Source: Streptomyces albospinus (GTDB lineage Bacteria; Actinomycetota; Actinomycetes; Streptomycetales; Streptomycetaceae). Taken from it: DNA of 64,000 nucleotides. The notes beneath the pieces were generated by a model. The model saw only the letters and a list, made by a program, of their open reading frames with translations, searched no databases and had not been told where the DNA came from. Position 1 is the stretch's first letter. Each line of letters starts with the position of its first letter. The stretch lies in the NCBI RefSeq assembly GCF_014648695.1, contig NZ_BMRP01000002.1, forward strand, positions 291,693-355,692, given 5' to 3'. Position numbers and translations under genes: made by a program. Shown here piece by piece: positions 27,023 through 34,283 of the stretch.

Positions 27023-27993
27023 GAGGCACTCCAGGGGTCGATGTCGGTGATCTCGGCCGTCTCACGAGGGGTCAGGGCGGTGCGCGGGGAGAGCGGGAAC
27101 CAGCCGGCGACGCTGAGCCGCAGCAGTTGGCGCATGCGGTCGGCGATCAGCTCCGGGGTGTACCGGTCGGGCACCTCGGCCGCGTCGATCACCGGGGTCG
27201 GCGGGAAGTAGCGACCGCCCGGGACGGGGCGTACGACGGCGTCCCACAGGTTGAGGCTCTGGCCGCCCCAGCGGGCCCGGCCGCTGAACACCGAGTACAG
27301 CGGAAGGCCTTCGGGGTGCGGCCGGCTCAACGCCTGGTTCACGGCCTCGCTGACCATCTCGACGATCAGCCCGCAGCCGCCCGCGGCCCGGGCCCTGCGG
27401 GCCTGCGCGAAGAGCGCCAGCGCGCCGTCCAGGGCGTCGCCGTGCCGGGCCAGGGCACCGCTCTGTGGGGTGTAGCCGAGGTGCGCCAGGGTGGGCGTGC
27501 CGGTCGCGGCCACCGCCTCGATGCAGTCGAACTCGCCCTCGCCCGCCACCTCGATCTTGACGGCGTCCGCGCCGGCCGCGACGAACCGGTCGGCGGCGGC
27601 CCGGGCCGTGGCAGGGCCTCGGGTCGCCCCGTCCGGCAGGTCGGCGAGCAGGAACGGCCGCCTGGCGGCCGGGAATTCGGCGTCCAGCGCCTTGCGCACC
27701 TCGGCCACCAGGCCGGTGAGGGTGTCGAGGCCCCACTCCTGCTCGGCATCGCCGGTCAGCGTGGTGCTGCTGCGGCCCAGGTGTGTCATGAAGTACGAGT
27801 CGCCGACCATCACGCACTCGACGGGGGCGTCGTGCAGGTCCGGCACGCGCAGCGCCTCGGCGAGGCCCTCCACCTCGAAACCCCGATAGGCGTTGATCTT
27901 GAGTCCGAGTTGTGCCGGGCTGTCGTACCGGTGCAGATACGGAGCCAGCGCGGCAGCCGCCGCCGGCCTGGCCACGGTGGTGTCAGCGGTCAC
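27019..27993 (-). CDS. PanB-like ketopantoate hydroxymethyltransferase paralogue
   Basis: A 324-residue TIM-barrel protein of the PanB branch of the PEP mutase/isocitrate lyase superfamily. Conserved catalytic and metal residues are visible: 'VMVGDS' (63-66), 'ADLPDG' (117-122), Lys146-x-Glu148, 'HLGYTPQS' (from His171) and Glu212. PanB adds a hydroxymethyl group from methylene-THF to a 2-oxo acid. The sequence is divergent and longer than housekeeping PanB, and panC/panD are absent, so it likely hydroxymethylates another 2-oxo acid for the cluster product. It has a 4-base overlap downstream and 11 bases upstream. Confidence 0.85.
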   Translation of the reverse strand: MTADTTVARPAAAAALAPYLHRYDSPAQLGLKINAYRGFEVEGLAEALRVPDLHDAPVECVMVGDSYFMTHLGRSSTTLTGDAEQEWGLDTLTGLVAEVRKALDAEFPAARRPFLLADLPDGATRGPATARAAADRFVAAGADAVKIEVAGEGEFDCIEAVAATGTPTLAHLGYTPQSGALARHGDALDGALALFAQARRARAAGGCGLIVEMVSEAVNQALSRPHPEGLPLYSVFSGRARWGGQSLNLWDAVVRPVPGGRYFPPTPVIDAAEVPDRYTPELIADRMRQLLRLSVAGWFPLSPRTALTPRETAEITDIDPWSAS

Positions 27994-29152
27994 GGCCGCC
28001 CTCCCAGTAGATCTTGTTGATACGGCCGATGGCGTCCGTGACGACCTCTTCGGGTGCTGCGGTGAAGCAGAGCCGGGCCCAGCCGTCGCAGTGGGCGCCG
28101 AACACCCGGCCCGGTGCGAGTCCCACGCCCGCCTCGGCGCAGCGACGCACGAACTCCGCGCCGTCGCCGTACCGGCTCAGGTCGAGGAAGGTGTAGAGCC
28201 CGCCCTCGATGCGGGTGTGCGGGATCTCCAGGGCGGCGTCGGCGAGTCGCCATGCGCGCTCGGCCGCCGCCCGGCGCCGCGCGAGTTCGTCGGCGGGCGT
28301 GGCGAGCGCCCGGAACGCGGTGTACTGCGCGGCCGTGGAGACGGAGTACAGCGTGTGCAGCGACCACTTGGTGAGGATCTCCTCCGCGCCGGGCGGCGAG
28401 ATCAGGTGGCCCACGCGGGCGCCGGGCATCGCGTACGTCTTGCTACAGCTGTGCACCGAGAAGGTGCGCTCCGCCGCGCCGGGGACGGTCGCCATGTCGA
28501 GGAAGCCGCCGTCGCCGAAGTCGTAGTTCTCGTACGCGTTGTCGGCGATCAGCCACAGGTCGTGCCGCGCGGCCAGCGCGGCGAGCGCGCCCAGGGCGCG
28601 CTCGTCCAGGCGGAAGCCCGTCGGATTGTTGGGGTTGTTGAAGTAGATCGCCCGGGTGCGCGGCCCCACGGCCCGCTCGATCGCGGCGATGAAGTCGAAG
28701 TCGGGGTCCTCGCCGAGCTCCAGGAAGACCGGCACCTCGCGCGGCGTCCCGCCGGCCGCCCGCACCAGGCCGGTCGCGAACAGCCACTGCGGGGACAGGA
28801 TGAGGACCTCGTCGCCCGCACCCAGGATGGCGTGCAGGGTCACCGCGATGGCGTGCGTGGCGCCGCTCGTCACCAGGACCTGCCCGGGGTCGACGGGGGC
28901 GCCCCGGCGCCGGCTCGCCGCTACGGCGAACGCCGAGCGCAGCGCGGGGACTCCGGCGGGCGGCGCGTGCTCGTGGGCCGCGATCCCGAACTCCGCACGC
29001 TCCCAGGCGCCCGGCCGCGCGCAGGGCTCGAAGACGGTCTTGCCCTGCTGCAACGGCACCGGTTCGGTGTGCGCGCCGGAGCGCAGCAGCCGGTCGACGG
29101 CCACCAGCGGGGAGGGCGGTATCTCGCTGAGGGTTCTAGCAAACGACGGCAT
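27983..29152 (-). CDS. Class I/II pyridoxal-phosphate aminotransferase
   Basis: A 389-residue fold-type I aminotransferase of the AspC/AlaT kind: 'VLVTSGATHAIAVTLHAIL', 'AIYFNNPNNPTGFRLDERAL', Asp-x-x-Tyr in 'WLIADNAYENYDF', and PLP-Lys in 'FSVHSCSKTYAMPGARVGHL'. It probably interconverts the alpha-keto and alpha-amino acid of the pathway. ATG 29152 has AGGAG 11 nt upstream; a GTG 12 nt earlier would overlap the monooxygenase stop but has no spaced Shine-Dalgarno sequence. It is second in the biosynthetic run. Confidence 0.92.
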   Translation of the reverse strand: MPSFARTLSEIPPSPLVAVDRLLRSGAHTEPVPLQQGKTVFEPCARPGAWERAEFGIAAHEHAPPAGVPALRSAFAVAASRRRGAPVDPGQVLVTSGATHAIAVTLHAILGAGDEVLILSPQWLFATGLVRAAGGTPREVPVFLELGEDPDFDFIAAIERAVGPRTRAIYFNNPNNPTGFRLDERALGALAALAARHDLWLIADNAYENYDFGDGGFLDMATVPGAAERTFSVHSCSKTYAMPGARVGHLISPPGAEEILTKWSLHTLYSVSTAAQYTAFRALATPADELARRRAAAERAWRLADAALEIPHTRIEGGLYTFLDLSRYGDGAEFVRRCAEAGVGLAPGRVFGAHCDGWARLCFTAAPEEVVTDAIGRINKIYWEGGRDR

Positions 29153-29160
29153 GGGGGTGC

Positions 29161-30540
29161 TCACTCCTGGACTGGTAACGGGCCCGTGCTGAGCGGGAGT
29201 TCGGCTGCGGCGCCCCGGGCGGGCCGGTCGATGCCGAGGTTCCCGCGCAGGGTGGTGCTCTCGTACTCGGTGCGGAACAGGCCCCGGCGCTGTAGCTCGG
29301 GCACGACGAGGTCGACGAAGTCGTCCAGGCCCTCGGGGAGCACGGGCGGCATGACGTTGAAACCGTCGGCGGCCTCTCCGGTGAACCACTCCTCCATGAG
29401 GTCGGCGACGTCCTGGGGGGTGCCGATGACGATGCGGTGCCCGCGGCCCCCGGTCAGGGACTGGTACAGCTCCCTGATCGTGAGACCCTCGCGGCGCGCC
29501 TTGTCGTAGACGAGCTGCTGGCGGCTGGTGCTGCCCTGGGTGGGCGGCAGTTCGGGCAGCGGCTCGTCCAGCGGGAAGCCCGAGATGTCGACGTCGCCGA
29601 GGAGCTGGGTGAGCAACCCCAACCCGACCACCGGGTCGACCAGTTCCTGAAGTACCGCGTACTTGTCCTCGGCCTCGGCGCGGGTGCGGCCGATCACCGG
29701 GAAGAGACCGGGCATCACCTTCATCTGATCGGCGTCGCGCCCGTAGGCGGCGGCCTGCTGCTTGATGCCGCGGTAGAACGTCCTGCCCTCGTCCAGGGTC
29801 TGGGCGGCGGTGAACACCACCTCGGCCCAGCGGGCGGCGAAGTCCTGGCCGTCCGCGGAGGCGCCCGCCTGGATGAGCACGGGGTAACCCTGCGGCGAGC
29901 GGGCCACGTTGAGCGGGCCGCGCACCGAGAAGTGCTCGCCCTTGTGGTCGAGGACGTGCAGTCCGTCGGGATCGAAGTAGCGCCCGGACTCCTTGTCGTA
30001 CCCGAACGCGTCGTCGTCCCAGCTGTCCCACAGGCCGGTGACGACCTCCATGAACTCCCTGGCCCGGTGGTAGCGCGACGCGTGGTCGGGCTGGGAGTCG
30101 CGGTTGAAGTTCTTCGCCTCGGCGTCCGTCACCGAGGTGACGATGTTCCAGGCGGCCCGGCCGGCGCTGAGGTGGTCGATCGAGGCGAACTTCCGGGCGA
30201 TGTGGAACGGTTCGTTGTACGTCGTCGACGCGGTCGCCGCGAGACCGATGTGCGTGGTGTGCACGGCGAGGGCGGACAGCAGCGTCAGCGGGTCGAACTG
30301 GAGGAAGCGGCCCCATCGGCTCAGCTCGTCGGCGTTGCGGTACGGGGTGCGGATGCCCACCCCGTCGGCGACGAAGAACATGTCGAACTTGCCGCGCTCG
30401 GCGGTGTGCAGGAGCGTGCGGTAGTGAGCGAAGTCCAGGCCGCCGTCCGCGCGGGCCGTGGGGTGCCGCCAGGAGGCGACGTGGTAGCCGGGGGCCAGGA
30501 GAAAGGCTCCAAGACGGAGCTTACGGCGTGTCACGCCCAT
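29161..30540 (-). CDS. NtaA/SnaA/DszA family FMN-dependent monooxygenase
   Basis: A 459-residue bacterial-luciferase-superfamily monooxygenase of the two-component NtaA/SnaA/DmoA branch. Visible: 'LGAFLLAPGYHVASWRHP', 'KFDMFFVADGVG', 'FDPLTLLSALAVHTTHIGLA', 'RKFASIDHLSAGRAAWNIVTS' cut short here to the SAGR/NIVT core, and 'YPVLIQAGASADGQDFAAR'. It needs FMNH2 from a reductase, and a flavin reductase closes the same run. Possible chemistry is oxidation at N, C-S or Baeyer-Villiger type. It is the first gene after the shared promoter block; ATG 30540. Confidence 0.92.
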   Translation of the reverse strand: MGVTRRKLRLGAFLLAPGYHVASWRHPTARADGGLDFAHYRTLLHTAERGKFDMFFVADGVGIRTPYRNADELSRWGRFLQFDPLTLLSALAVHTTHIGLAATASTTYNEPFHIARKFASIDHLSAGRAAWNIVTSVTDAEAKNFNRDSQPDHASRYHRAREFMEVVTGLWDSWDDDAFGYDKESGRYFDPDGLHVLDHKGEHFSVRGPLNVARSPQGYPVLIQAGASADGQDFAARWAEVVFTAAQTLDEGRTFYRGIKQQAAAYGRDADQMKVMPGLFPVIGRTRAEAEDKYAVLQELVDPVVGLGLLTQLLGDVDISGFPLDEPLPELPPTQGSTSRQQLVYDKARREGLTIRELYQSLTGGRGHRIVIGTPQDVADLMEEWFTGEAADGFNVMPPVLPEGLDDFVDLVVPELQRRGLFRTEYESTTLRGNLGIDRPARGAAAELPLSTGPLPVQE

Positions 30541-30635
30541 AGCAGGTCTCCGGTGTCCTTGCAGGTGAGGAGCTCTGGATCGAGACGGAGACTAGATCAG
30601 GAGTCGAGGTGGGTACACGGTTCTGCGTGCACTGT

Positions 30636-30673
30636 GGCTTTACCGCGAAAAGCTCCTTCTGCTTCTTTTGATC
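30636..30673 (-). promoter_or_regulatory. Promoter block A of the biosynthetic run
   Basis: A 38-bp minus-strand element ending CGCGGTAAAGCC, 95 bp upstream of the monooxygenase start codon. It is 29/38 identical to a block on the opposite strand upstream of the divergent ATP-grasp gene (32201-32238). It probably contains a common regulator site or promoter; the cluster's own response regulator is the obvious candidate. Confidence 0.65.
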
Positions 30674-30712
30674 ACCGCGCGGTAACGTCCCGAGGACGCC
30701 GGTGGAACGGCA

Positions 30713-30744
30713 CAGGCCCCGCACCCTTCGGGGTGTGGGGCCTG
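30713..30744 (-). terminator. Hairpin terminator with UUCG loop after the response regulator gene
   Basis: Arms CAGGCCCCGCACCC and GGGTGTGGGGCCTG (14 bp, one G-U-type mismatch) flank a TTCG tetraloop. It lies 33 bp past the response-regulator stop, separating the two-component genes from the biosynthetic run on the same strand. Confidence 0.75.
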
Positions 30745-30777
30745 GTGACGCCGGGGGGACACCCTCGTGGTGTGCGC

Positions 30778-31476
30778 TCAGCGGGGGCGCGTGCGGGAGG
30801 CACCGTGCGCGGACTCGTAGTGGTGCTCGGGGCGGCCGGCACCTCCGTATTTCAGGGCGAGTTGGACGCTGCCGCGCTCCTGAAGGTGCTTGAGGTAACG
30901 CTGCGCGGTGGAGCGGCTCACTCCGGTCAGGTCGGCCACCTCCTGCGCGGACAGCGCCTTGCCGGCCCGGAGCAGCACGTCGCGGATGTGCTCGGTGGTC
31001 GCCGCCGAGTACCCCTTGGGCGGGACTTCCACCTGGACCGGCGCGTGGAGCGTGCCGAAGATCTCGTCCACCTCGCCCTGGCCCAGGGAGTCCGAGCGGT
31101 CGAGGCGCTCACGCATCTGCGCGTAGGACGTCAACTTGGCCCGCAGCGCCGCGAAACTGAACGGTTTGACCAGGTACTGAAGGACGCCGTTGCGCAGCGC
31201 CGAGCTCACCTGCTCCGCCCCGTGGGCCGCCGAGACCATGATGATGTCGGTCTCGTGGCCGAGCCGGCGGAGCCTGCGCACCAGCTGTAGCCCGTCCTCG
31301 CCGGGAAGGTAGTGGTCGAGCAGCATCAGATCGACACTGCCGCGCTCGACGGCCATCAGCGCCTCGGCGGCCGTGTGGGCCCGGCCCATGACACGGAATC
31401 CCGGAACACGGGACACATAGCGGGAGTTGACCTCGGCGACGTAGAAGTCGTCGTCCACGACCAGGACGTCGATCAC
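30778..31476 (-). CDS. CitB/DpiA-type response regulator
   Basis: A 232-residue response regulator. The receiver has the acidic pocket 'VVDDDFYVAE', phosphoacceptor Asp54 in 'LMLLDHYLPGEDG', and Lys in 'YLVKPFSFAALRAKL'. The C-terminal helix-turn-helix is of the CitB/DcuR/DpiA kind ('SAQEVADLTGVSRSTAQRYL'). GTG 31476 overlaps the kinase stop by 4 bases. DpiA-type regulators answer to citrate or C4-dicarboxylate kinases; here the partner kinase is truncated. Its position at the cluster centre makes it the likely pathway regulator. Confidence 0.88.
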   Translation of the reverse strand: MIDVLVVDDDFYVAEVNSRYVSRVPGFRVMGRAHTAAEALMAVERGSVDLMLLDHYLPGEDGLQLVRRLRRLGHETDIIMVSAAHGAEQVSSALRNGVLQYLVKPFSFAALRAKLTSYAQMRERLDRSDSLGQGEVDEIFGTLHAPVQVEVPPKGYSAATTEHIRDVLLRAGKALSAQEVADLTGVSRSTAQRYLKHLQERGSVQLALKYGGAGRPEHHYESAHGASRTRPR

Positions 31477-32144
31477 GATGCCGCTCCCGACGCCACGGGC
31501 GGATTCCGGGGCGGTCGGATCGTGAACACGGCACCACCGCCCGGCCGTTCGGTCAGCCGGACCGAGCCGCCGCGGCGTCGCGCGACGCCGTGGACGCGCG
31601 TGAGACCGACCCCCCGGCCGTGATGCGGCGGCGGCTTCTTCGTCGGCCCGCCCTCGCGAAACACCGCCGCTCGCAGGGCGGTTGGCACACCCGGCCCGCG
31701 GTCGGCGACGCTCAGCACCATGGCGCCGGGCTCCGCCCGCATGCCGACCTCGGCGAAGGGCCTCGCCGGCGGGTGCGAGGCTGCCGCGTCGACAGCGTTG
31801 TCCATGAGATTGCCGGGCACCGTCACCAGGTCGCGCGAAGCGACGGCAGGGCAGGACGGTGGCGGCCTGTCGGCGAGCCGGAGAGTAGCGCCCCGCTCGG
31901 CTGCGGCTGCCCGCTTGCCGGCGAGAAGCGCATGGAGGAGCGGCTCTTGCCACCGCTCCTGCGGTAAGTGAGGCTCCGGCGCGGGGTCTCGCTCCGGCGC
32001 GGGGCCGCCGGGGAGCTCCGCGACGAACTGCCGGGCCGCTGCGTACATTTCCCGATCGAGCAGGCCCGCGAGGGTGTGCAGGTGATTCGCCGGTTCGCGG
32101 TCACGAGCCGATAACGCTGCGGCGAGAATTCGTTGACTTTTCAA
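31473..32144 (-). CDS. Truncated CitA-type sensor kinase lacking sensor domain and phospho-His
   Basis: A 223-residue protein covering only the Spo0B-like dimerisation helix and the HATPase domain of a CitA/DpiB kinase. Membrane helices, the periplasmic sensor and PAS are absent. In the helix, the usual 'THEFANRLHT' reads 'DREPANHLHT', so the phospho-accepting His is Arg16. The ATPase keeps an N-box ('GNLMDNAVDAA'), 'VADRGPGVP' and 'GRGVGLTRVHG'. Translation probably starts at TTG 32144 after GGGGGGAAG. Codon 11 is TTA (32112-32114), so bldA tRNA may limit its translation. It may be a decayed or a repurposed pseudokinase. Confidence 0.8.
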   Translation of the reverse strand: MKSQRILAAALSARDREPANHLHTLAGLLDREMYAAARQFVAELPGGPAPERDPAPEPHLPQERWQEPLLHALLAGKRAAAAERGATLRLADRPPPSCPAVASRDLVTVPGNLMDNAVDAAASHPPARPFAEVGMRAEPGAMVLSVADRGPGVPTALRAAVFREGGPTKKPPPHHGRGVGLTRVHGVARRRGGSVRLTERPGGGAVFTIRPPRNPPVASGAAS

Positions 32145-32200
32145 CTTCCCCCCAGTGTGTGCGCAAGAGCGAAATCGTCAATTCCCTGTACTTCCTGCGC

Positions 32201-32238
32201 GGTCAGAATGAGCAGAATAATCTTTCCGAGGTAAAGCC
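32201..32238 (+). promoter_or_regulatory. Promoter block B upstream of the divergent ATP-grasp gene
   Basis: A 38-bp element ending CGAGGTAAAGCC, 29/38 identical to block A (30636-30673, minus strand); the distal 12 bases are CGAGGTAAAGCC versus CGCGGTAAAGCC. It ends 98 bp before the chosen ATP-grasp start, almost the same as the 95 bp in the other copy. A GCGC lies just upstream in both. Confidence 0.65.
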
Positions 32239-32271
32239 CAGGTATGTGGCAGGACGGCCCTGACCTGGGCT
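32235..32271. promoter_or_regulatory. Inverted repeat in the divergent leader
   Basis: Perfect 9-bp arms AGCCCAGGT and ACCTGGGCT are separated by 19 bases, overlapping the end of promoter block B and lying about 65 bp before the ATP-grasp start. It could be a regulator site or a leader hairpin. Confidence 0.45.
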
Positions 32272-32336
32272 CACGCCCCTAGCCTTGATGCCGCACGCGC
32301 CCGGTGCGTGCTTTTCAGGAGTCCTGGGAGGTGCTG

Positions 32337-33590
32337 GTGAGGTCTGGAGCAGAGCGCGGTGTTCTGGCTTTTGTGAACAGCGACTATGCGGACACTCCGT
32401 ACGACAAGTGGGCGGCCGACGCGGGCGTACGGCCGCACCTCCTGGTCTCCGAGGACAAATTCCCGCAGTACCGGCACGTCCCGGGCGCTGTCTCCGTCCC
32501 CGGCTACCTCCAGGGCGGCGACGCGGAACGCGCGGCCCTCGACCTGGCCGAGCGCACGCCGCCCAGCGCGGTGATCGCCCGCATGGAGAGCGACTTGCTG
32601 CGCGCCGCGCGGCTGCGGGAACTGCTCGGCGTGCCGGGGCAGGACTTCGCCAGCACCCTGGCGTTCCGCGACAAGGTCCACATGAAGACCCTGGTGCGCC
32701 GAAGCGGCCTCGTCGAGGTACCGGAGTTCGCCCCGGTACGCGTGGCCTTCGATCTCTTCGGGTTCGTCCGCGAGCACGGCTACCCGGTGGTGGTGAAACC
32801 GGCCTTCGGTTCCGGTTCCACCGGGACCCAGGTGCTGCGCGGCCCCGCAGACCTGGCCCGACTCCTCGCCGAAGGCCTGCCCGAACACGCCGAGGTGGAG
32901 CGGTTCGTAGAGGGCCAGATGTACGTGGTGGACGGGCTGGTGGTGGCGGGGGAACCGGTGGCCACGTTCGTCTCGCGCTACCTCAACGACTGCCTGTCCT
33001 TCCGCGACGGGATATACCTGGGATCGGCACAACTCACCCGCGACCACCCGTTGACGGACCGGCTCATCGGCCATGCGCGAAAGGTCCTCGACGCACTGCC
33101 CACCCCCGAGTGCACCACCTTCCACCTGGAGGTCTTCCACACGCCGGACGACCGCCTCGTGCTGTGCGAGATCGGCAGCAGGACCGGCGGCGCGCTGACC
33201 GCCCCCGCCATCCGCGCCGCCACCGGCTTCAACCTCGACGAGCAGTGGTTCCGGGCCCAGGTCGCCCCACAGACCCTGACCGATGCCAGGATTCACGGCG
33301 TCGCGCCCGGACAGAGCGCGGGCTGGGTCGTCTTCTATCCCGAACGGGGCACCCTCGCGGCCCTGCCCGAGGCCCCACCGCCCTTCGTGGTGGAGGAACG
33401 CCTGCGGGGCACGGTGGGCACGGCATACCAGGGGGGCGTGAAGTCCGCCCACTACCTGGCGGCTTACGTCCTGACCGGTGCCGACGACCAGGAGGTCGAG
33501 CGGCGCGCCCAGGAACTCGCCCAGTGGTACGCCGCGGGGGTGCGGTGGACCGGCCGCCACGACGAGGACGGCCCCGCGTCCCTCAACTGA
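32337..33590 (+). CDS. ATP-grasp domain ligase (second of the cluster)
   Basis: A 417-residue ATP-grasp enzyme, divergent from the two-component genes. Core motifs: 'FRDKVHMKTLVRRSGLVEVP', glycine loop 'VVVKPAFGSGSTGTQVLRG', 'AEVERFVEGQMYVVDGL' and 'LCEIGSRTGGALTAPAI' with metal-binding Glu. It is only distantly like the first ATP-grasp enzyme (20480-21763), so the two are unlikely to be recent duplicates. The start is uncertain: GTG 32337 (GGGAGG 5 nt upstream), GTG 32331 or GTG 32304. A pathway role as an amide or peptide-bond ligase is inferred from family and from the shared promoter block. Confidence 0.88.
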   Translation: MRSGAERGVLAFVNSDYADTPYDKWAADAGVRPHLLVSEDKFPQYRHVPGAVSVPGYLQGGDAERAALDLAERTPPSAVIARMESDLLRAARLRELLGVPGQDFASTLAFRDKVHMKTLVRRSGLVEVPEFAPVRVAFDLFGFVREHGYPVVVKPAFGSGSTGTQVLRGPADLARLLAEGLPEHAEVERFVEGQMYVVDGLVVAGEPVATFVSRYLNDCLSFRDGIYLGSAQLTRDHPLTDRLIGHARKVLDALPTPECTTFHLEVFHTPDDRLVLCEIGSRTGGALTAPAIRAATGFNLDEQWFRAQVAPQTLTDARIHGVAPGQSAGWVVFYPERGTLAALPEAPPPFVVEERLRGTVGTAYQGGVKSAHYLAAYVLTGADDQEVERRAQELAQWYAAGVRWTGRHDEDGPASLN

Positions 33591-33683
33591 CAGCAGATCG
33601 CACCCGCTTCGGGCCGTACGACACCTGGTGCTTCGGGGCGCTGCGCGACAACGGGCTGCGGCGCACGGTCCCCACCGGCACGC

Positions 33684-34040
33684 TCACCTTCCATGCGCCC
33701 GTCGCGGCACGGCCCGAGGACGTCGAACTGCGAGCCAACTGTCGTTGGCGGCCGACCTCTTCGTCGCCTTGGTGAAGGCGGCTCCGGCCTTGCTGCTGCA
33801 CGCCATCGCCGCCGAGTGGCTGAACACGGCACCGCCGTCGGCTCCGGAGAGGTAACTCGGCTTGCCCCAGCGCGGCGTGAGGAAGTGCAGCCTGCCGTGC
33901 AGCACCCCGGACATCCTCCAGCCGCCGGTCGCCTTCTGGGAAAGCTCCGGCCAGCAGACCGCGAAGACCGCTTCGTCGGGGCCGGTGCCCTGCCCGGAGG
34001 CGACCGTCACGTTGCGGGAGAAGCCGGGGTCGGTCCTCAC
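33684..34040 (-). CDS. Hypothetical protein, possibly a gene fragment
   Basis: About 118 codons on the minus strand with strongly GC3-biased codons from roughly 34040 down to 33730, containing 'FAVCWPELSQKATGGWRMSG' and 'LHFLTPRWGKPSYLSGADGG'. I do not recognise the family. The last ~15 codons lose the coding bias and become Arg-rich, suggesting the 3' end is lost or frameshifted. The start is a guess (GTG 34040); the frame is open to 34181. It lies just outside the biosynthetic region. Confidence 0.4.
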   Translation of the reverse strand: MRTDPGFSRNVTVASGQGTGPDEAVFAVCWPELSQKATGGWRMSGVLHGRLHFLTPRWGKPSYLSGADGGAVFSHSAAMACSSKAGAAFTKATKRSAANDSWLAVRRPRAVPRRAHGR

Positions 34041-34110
34041 TCCATCCGTCTCGGCACAATCCGCGACCGCTTCCCTGGGTCGCGCCGAGGCTCTCGCCGA
34101 TCGCACGAAG

Positions 34111-34149
34111 GCCGCCCCTGCTACCGGAGCAATCCGGTGCAGGGGCGGC
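34111..34149. terminator. Long hairpin with GCAA loop
   Basis: Arms GCCGCCCCTGC / GCAGGGGCGGC (11 bp) continue after a one-base bulge into ACCGGA / TCCGGT with a GCAA loop. It lies 135 bp beyond the stop of the minus-strand RNA methyltransferase gene and could end that transcript. Confidence 0.65.
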
Positions 34150-34283
34150 TCTGCCGTGCCTGCCGACGCACCAGAAGACACGTCAGGCGTGCGTCATCCG
34201 TGCGTCACGCGCGTCGCTCATGCGTCAAGACGCCGCCCGTCATGCGCACCACGCCCATCCTGCGCAAGGGGAGAACCTTCAGG

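Noticed and set aside
27019..27993. PEP mutase, which would imply a phosphonate cluster
   Set aside because: The motifs (VGDS, ADLPDG, K-x-E, HLGYTPQS) are those of PanB, not the EDKxxxxxNS signature of PEP mutase.
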